Origin: Calditrichota bacterium
Lineage (GTDB): Bacteria; CLD3
Direction of reading: 5' to 3'
Length of the DNA: 64,000 bases
Assembly (NCBI GenBank): GCA_008501735.1
Contig: QQUF01000040.1
Coordinates: 143,769-207,768 of the forward strand
The translations under genes were made by a program, and so were the position numbers. How positions within the stretch are numbered: the stretch's first letter is position 1; the number at the start of each line of letters is the position of its first letter. Positions 60,255 to 64,000 of the stretch are shown here, in pieces. The notes beneath the pieces were generated by a model. That model had not been told where the DNA came from. It saw nothing but the letters and a program-made list of their open reading frames with translations, and made no database searches.

Positions 60255-60352
60255 ATTTTCAAAACTCATCAGATGGACTTGAAGCCATCGGATGAGAATT
60301 CCAATTTTTTGCGATTTTATGGCTCCAAGCCATCCAATCGCTTTTAAGAATT

Positions 60353-60805
60353 CTACCCAAAAAGCTCTTTCAAAACCTTCTGCCGATAATCAAAAACCTT
60401 TTCTAATTCTTTCTGAATGAGTCCGTTAAAAATATTTGAAATCGGACTAAAAGGTAGAGCGTAATGAACCAAATCTTCGAGTTCAACGCCGTTTGGAGTT
60501 TTGTTAAATCCGTGTTTGTGATGCCAGTATTTGTAAGGTCCTGAAACTTGAACATCAATAAAATAATCAGGCTCTTGAACTTGCGTAATTTCAGAAACCC
60601 AAGTTTGCCTTAGCCCAAGAAAAGGAGTAACACTGAAAGCCAAAACTAAACCCGGATAAGACTTCGGTGGAATCTCGGATTCGATTCTAAAATTCATTTC
60701 TTTTGGTGTGAGTTGAGCTAAGTTTTTCGCATTGGAAAAGAAATTCCAAGCCTCTTTTTGAGAAATACGAAGTTCTAATTTCTTGTGTAAAGTGTAGATT
60801 TTCAT
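60353..60805 (-). CDS. SRPBCC-family ligand-binding protein
   Basis: This 150-residue protein has a START-like helix-grip pattern: residues RISQKEAWNFFSNAKNLAQL near the start, a mid beta region with RQTWVSEITQ, and a long C-terminal helix (ISNIFNGLIQKELEKVF). Such proteins bind small hydrophobic ligands. No catalytic motif is seen. A repeat element (60851-60947) lies upstream. Confidence 0.8.
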   Translation of the reverse strand: MKIYTLHKKLELRISQKEAWNFFSNAKNLAQLTPKEMNFRIESEIPPKSYPGLVLAFSVTPFLGLRQTWVSEITQVQEPDYFIDVQVSGPYKYWHHKHGFNKTPNGVELEDLVHYALPFSPISNIFNGLIQKELEKVFDYRQKVLKELFG

Positions 60806-60850
60806 TCGACTACTTTCATATTTTTACTTTTGTCTTAAAAATTGTAGTTC

Positions 60851-60947
60851 TGCTCAACCACCCCACTTTTTCGTTTTCAGAAGCTAAAGTTTCAAACGAA
60901 AAACTTTAGTTTGTGGTTAAATTCAATTTTCGGGGGTGGTTTTAGCA
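60851..60947. repeat. Inverted-repeat element related to the 54981 element core
   Basis: Terminal TGCTCAACCACCCC (60851-60864) pairs imperfectly with GGGGTGGTTTTAGCA (60933-60947). Inside, CTAAAGTTT (60884-60892) pairs with AAACTTTAG (60901-60909). The AACCACCCCA-TTTTTC-TTTTCA pattern matches the complement of about 55233-55270 in the large element. Confidence 0.65.
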
Positions 60948-60979
60948 CACATTAAATTCTGCACAATTTTTAGAAATTT

Positions 60980-61993
60980 TCATTCTCTAATCGCAATCCC
61001 TTGAGTTCCGTCGCCAAGAACATATTTTTTTGTAACTGAATCGGCTTCCAAAATATTGACTGAATCGTCGTCAAAACACGAAATGTAGATTTTACCTTTT
61101 GAGTCAGAAACAATTCTAGTTGCACCAAAATCTGTACGAATCGGATTTTCCAAACCTCTTAGTAATTCCAAAGTTTCAGTGTTGTAGGAAAACACAATTC
61201 CCGAAGCAAAACCAAGAACTTCAAATCCTCCCGAAGCTAAGTAACCAATTTCGTTTACAATTTCCAAATCTGCAGGTTGCCCACCGACTTCCAAAGAGTC
61301 TGTAACTTCAAAAGTGTTTTCATCTAAAACGAAAATTTTACCTTCGATGTCTGAGTAATTTCCTGTGCAGACAACGTGGATTTTGCCATTTGGTGTGATT
61401 TCAATGTCTTGTGGGTTGAATCCAATTTTGATAGTTTTTTCGACTAAATCCGTTGCCAAATTAAGAACAGAGATTGAACCGCTGTTTGGGTAGTTTGTGT
61501 TTCCAACTAAAAGCTTGTTCCCAACTTTGCGAACACTTTGCGGAAATGCACCAACTGGAATCACTTTCTTAACTGAGAAGTCATTTAGGTTAACTTTGCT
61601 AACAGAATTGTCAAGCCAATTTGAGACATAAAAAGTTGAGTCGTCAGTAACTTCCAACATCCAAGGGTTTTTGTTTTCAGCCTCTTCTGCAAGTGGAAAA
61701 GTTCCGAGCAAAATTAAAGAATCGTTAGAATTAAAGTAAAATGCTGTTAAGTCGTTAGACTGTGAATTAATAACCAAAACAAGTGAGTCTTTCAAAACAA
61801 CTTGGTTTGGTGAAAGTCCGACTCCAACGATGTTGTTCTGAATTTCTTCTGTTTCAAGGTTCACAATGCTCAAGGTTTTTCCCAGAGAATTTACAGCAAT
61901 GATTGCTTTTGAAACAGGTTGCACTTTTTGTTCTTCCGAGTCAGATTCGCACCCAATAAAAAATATTGATAAAATTAATAAGACAATTGCCAT
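60980..61993 (-). CDS. YncE-like beta-propeller lipoprotein
   Basis: This 337-residue protein has a lipoprotein signal (lipobox FIGC, Cys at about 14). About seven repeats of 40-45 residues follow (for example KAIIAVNSLGKTLSIVNLET and the GFNPQDIEITPNGKIHVVCTG region, given here in parts), typical of a seven-bladed propeller that binds a ligand or partner in the periplasm. Its start overlaps the 3' end of surE by 19 nt, so translation may be coupled. Function unknown. Confidence 0.8.
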   Translation of the reverse strand: MAIVLLILSIFFIGCESDSEEQKVQPVSKAIIAVNSLGKTLSIVNLETEEIQNNIVGVGLSPNQVVLKDSLVLVINSQSNDLTAFYFNSNDSLILLGTFPLAEEAENKNPWMLEVTDDSTFYVSNWLDNSVSKVNLNDFSVKKVIPVGAFPQSVRKVGNKLLVGNTNYPNSGSISVLNLATDLVEKTIKIGFNPQDIEITPNGKIHVVCTGNYSDIEGKIFVLDENTFEVTDSLEVGGQPADLEIVNEIGYLASGGFEVLGFASGIVFSYNTETLELLRGLENPIRTDFGATRIVSDSKGKIYISCFDDDSVNILEADSVTKKYVLGDGTQGIAIRE

Positions 61994-62733
61994 TTTTCTA
62001 AATCCGCTAAAAATTTGTTGTTGGTAAGTTCGTACTGAATCGGAGTTATTGCAATTTTATTGTTCATAACTGCAACGTCGTCAACGTCAGGCTCTGTGTC
62101 AAGATTCATCTTTTTTCCACCAAGCCAATAATAAGTTCTTCCTGTTGGGTCGCTTCTTTTCTCAAAATATTCCACGTAACGAGCTTTGCCTTGTTTTGCA
62201 ACGACAATTCCATCGCAGTCTTTTTGCAAAACATTCGGAACATTCACATTCAAAAGCGTTCCTTGTGGCAAACCATTTTCAAGAACTTCTGGAATTAATT
62301 TTCTAAGGAAATTTTTTGCAAGTTCGTAAGTTTTTGGTTTCCAAGAATCTATTGAAGTTGCAATGGATTTGATTCCATTCATTGTTCCTTCCGAAGCTGC
62401 CGAAACCGTTCCCGAATAAATTACACTTTGTGCGGTGTTGCTTCCGTTGTTGATTCCTGAGAGAATCAAATCAGGCTTTGAGTCAAGAATTTGTGAACAG
62501 GCAATTTTTACACAATCTGCAGGAGTTCCACTAATTGCGTGTCCGAAGAATTTTCCGTCTTTTTCGACTTCAGTAACTCGTAGCAAAGTTGAAATCGTGA
62601 TTGCGTGACCTGCTGCACTTCGTTCAATGTCAGGAGCAACGATTGTTACTTTACCGAATTCAGAAGCGACTTTTGCAAGTTCTTCGATTCCTTTTGAAAA
62701 AATTCCGTCGTCGTTAGTTATTAATATTTTCAT
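61975..62733 (-). CDS. surE: 5'/3'-nucleotidase SurE
   Basis: This 252-residue metal-dependent phosphatase acts on nucleoside monophosphates during stationary-phase survival. Signatures are ITNDDGIFSKGI (metal ligands D8, D9), VAPDIERSAAGHAIT, SGTPADCVKIA and LILSGINNGSN. The length is normal. It lies upstream of the propeller lipoprotein on the same strand and is divergent from the nucleotidyltransferase gene. Confidence 0.95.
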   Translation of the reverse strand: MKILITNDDGIFSKGIEELAKVASEFGKVTIVAPDIERSAAGHAITISTLLRVTEVEKDGKFFGHAISGTPADCVKIACSQILDSKPDLILSGINNGSNTAQSVIYSGTVSAASEGTMNGIKSIATSIDSWKPKTYELAKNFLRKLIPEVLENGLPQGTLLNVNVPNVLQKDCDGIVVAKQGKARYVEYFEKRSDPTGRTYYWLGGKKMNLDTEPDVDDVAVMNNKIAITPIQYELTNNKFLADLEKWQLSY

Positions 62734-62937
62734 TTAAATCTCGATTTAATTCTAAAAATTTGGTTGCTCAAATTAAGAATTGATTCCCATTTTCTAAAGG
62801 CTTTTTGTAAAAAAATAAAAAGATGTAAATGAATTATTACCATTTGGTAAATATTGATAATTTGTTAGCAAATTCTTTGAATTCTCGTTAACTTTCCGAA
62901 AACATAAACTCGAAAATCAATTCGGAGAATTCATAGA

Positions 62938-63903
62938 ATGAAAGCTGTAATTATGGCTGGCGGTTTCGGCACAAGATTAAGACCGCTAACTTGCAACATT
63001 CCTAAACCAATGGTTCCTGTTGCGAATAAACCAATGATGGAACACATTGTCAATCTCCTTAAGAAATACGGCATTACAGAAATAGTTTCATTGCTTTACT
63101 ACCAACCAGAAGTGATTATGGATTACTTTGGTGACGGAAGTGATTTTGGGATTAAAATGCACTACGTCAAAGCCGAAGCAGACTACGGAACAGCAGGAAG
63201 TGTTAAGAATGCTCAGAAATATTTAGATGAAAGATTCATCATAATCAGTGGCGATGTTTTAACGGATTTTGACCTTGCAAAAGCAGTAGAGTTTCACGAA
63301 CAAAGTAATGCAATTTCGACTTTACTTTTGACTCACGCAGAAAACCCACTTGCATTCGGAGTTGTGATTACCGATAAAAATGGAAAAATCACTCGCTTCC
63401 TCGAAAAGCCTTCTTGGGGTGAAGTTTTTAGTGATACTATTAATACAGGAATCTACATTCTTGAACCTGAAGCTCTTGACTACATTCCTGAAAAAGAAGA
63501 CTTCGATTTTAGTAAAGACCTTTTTCCAAGGTTCTTGAATGAAAAGAAAAATCTATTTGGTTACGTTGCTGACGGTTATTGGCGAGATATTGGGAATCTT
63601 GAGGAATACATCGAAGCTCACAAAGACCTTTTGTCAGGTGAAGTAAGACCTCCAAAAATGTTTGAAAATGGCGAGCAAATGATTGACCCTTCTGCAAGGG
63701 TTAGTAATAATGCAAATTTAGTTGGTAGTGTAATTATCGGAAAGAATGCAGTTATCGGAAACAATGCCACAATTTCAAATGCAGTTGTAGGTGATAATAG
63801 TCAAGTTGAAGAAGATGCCAAACTTGATGGAGCGATTCTTTGGGAAGATGTTTCCGTTGGTGCACGTGCAAAACTTAAAGAAGTTTTTAATTCTAAAAAA
63901 TAG
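62938..63903 (+). CDS. Sugar-phosphate nucleotidyltransferase
   Basis: This 321-residue enzyme activates a sugar-1-phosphate with NTP. The signature is [13 protein letters not shown] (residues 7-19), followed by [23 protein letters not shown] and [19 protein letters not shown]. The C-terminal part (about 245-315) has hexapeptide-like left-handed beta-helix repeats ([18 protein letters not shown]). Closest are mannose-1-phosphate guanylyltransferases or glucose-1-phosphate thymidylyltransferases; the base cannot be decided. A CGGAG site precedes the ATG. Confidence 0.9.
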   Translation: MKAVIMAGGFGTRLRPLTCNIPKPMVPVANKPMMEHIVNLLKKYGITEIVSLLYYQPEVIMDYFGDGSDFGIKMHYVKAEADYGTAGSVKNAQKYLDERFIIISGDVLTDFDLAKAVEFHEQSNAISTLLLTHAENPLAFGVVITDKNGKITRFLEKPSWGEVFSDTINTGIYILEPEALDYIPEKEDFDFSKDLFPRFLNEKKNLFGYVADGYWRDIGNLEEYIEAHKDLLSGEVRPPKMFENGEQMIDPSARVSNNANLVGSVIIGKNAVIGNNATISNAVVGDNSQVEEDAKLDGAILWEDVSVGARAKLKEVFNSKK

Positions 63904-63930
63904 CCTGTCTTTGCTTATACAAATATCTTA

Positions 63931-64000
63931 ATGGGCTGTTGCACTCCAACTGACACATCATATGATTTCAAACGTTGGATTAGAGGATCTGTAAGCTCTG
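63931..64000 (+). CDS. Possible start of a gene cut by the window end
   Basis: An open frame starting ATG at 63931 encodes MGCCTPTDTSYDFKRWIRGS and runs off the window. It is in the same frame as the preceding gene after a TAG stop, has no clear ribosome site, and is too short to identify. Confidence 0.3.
   Translation, partial: MGCCTPTDTSYDFKRWIRGSVSS

Larger units (their letters stand above)
60069..60352. other. Repeat-dense intergenic region
   Basis: This 284-nt spacer has no gene. It contains a partial REP-like element (60076-60101), the 33-nt palindrome (60134-60166), a copy of the ispG-type repeat (60177-60254) and two further hairpins: CTCATC-GATGG with its complement near 60267-60293, and GCGATT with AATCGC near 60312-60342. 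Confidence 0.8.

Noticed and set aside
1-64000. CRISPR arrays, tRNA, rRNA
   Set aside because: No regularly spaced direct repeats, cloverleaf-like or rRNA sequence was found. Repeats present are scattered palindromes.
63901-64000. Read-through fusion of the nucleotidyltransferase with a downstream frame
   Set aside because: The downstream frame is in phase after a TAG stop, but only about 30 residues are visible and they do not resemble the phosphomutase domain found in known fusions.

Overview
The window is AT-rich DNA from a Gram-negative bacterium of the Bacteroidota/Chlorobiota (FCB) group, most likely an Ignavibacteria/Kapabacteria-type lineage. Evidence: a secreted protein ending in an FPNPFNPTTTISF-type sorting tail, a long-form IspG with the extra central domain, a carboxypeptidase-like domain plus TonB-receptor fusion, many Cys lipoproteins, and short intergenic palindromes. 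Species cannot be fixed from the sequence. No rRNA, tRNA, CRISPR or prophage was seen.

Layout. 1-6300: MscS channel, RNase Y, leucyl aminopeptidase, gamma-glutamyltransferase. 6300-9310: a pentapeptide-repeat/class III cyclase-like fusion, then a REP-associated transposase (RAYT) bracketed by two 84-nt REP-like elements. 9311-21240: YfhO-type membrane protein, histidine kinase, lipoprotein, L,D-transpeptidase, NhaD-type antiporter, M23 peptidase, rpsA, cmk, metallophosphoesterase. 22149-35262: a copper/heavy-metal resistance island. 35285-45064: methyltransferase, VOC protein, secreted protein, RqcH/NFACT protein, P5C dehydrogenase, Uma2 protein and ispG. 45247-49224: a three-gene cluster with a PAS-HisKA protein lacking an ATPase domain, a 932-aa recombinase-like/subtilase/CBM48/beta-lactamase-fold fusion, and a small membrane protein. 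49231-54767: sulfotransferase, OmpR-type two-component system, TonB receptor. 54768-64000: repeat-rich intergenic DNA, two paralogous secreted proteins, GH13 amylase, FkbM methyltransferase, SRPBCC protein, beta-propeller lipoprotein, SurE and a sugar-nucleotidyltransferase.

The metal island reads as one regulon. A tolC-cusB-cusA operon and an operon of Met-rich protein, DUF2231 protein and copper P-type ATPase each have a sigma-54-type promoter (TGGCAC-N5-TTGGA). Upstream of these promoters lie three copies of an imperfect palindrome centred on GAATATTC. The adjacent genes encode a membrane kinase, a metal-binding lipoprotein and an NtrC-type sigma-54 activator, which is the obvious candidate to bind these sites.

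The second theme is repeats. At least six small palindromic families recur in the window. Two copies lie inside genes: one in the inter-domain linker of cusB, one in the insert boundary of ispG. Two other loci show a single gene bracketed by its neighbour and by a duplicated fragment of that neighbour.
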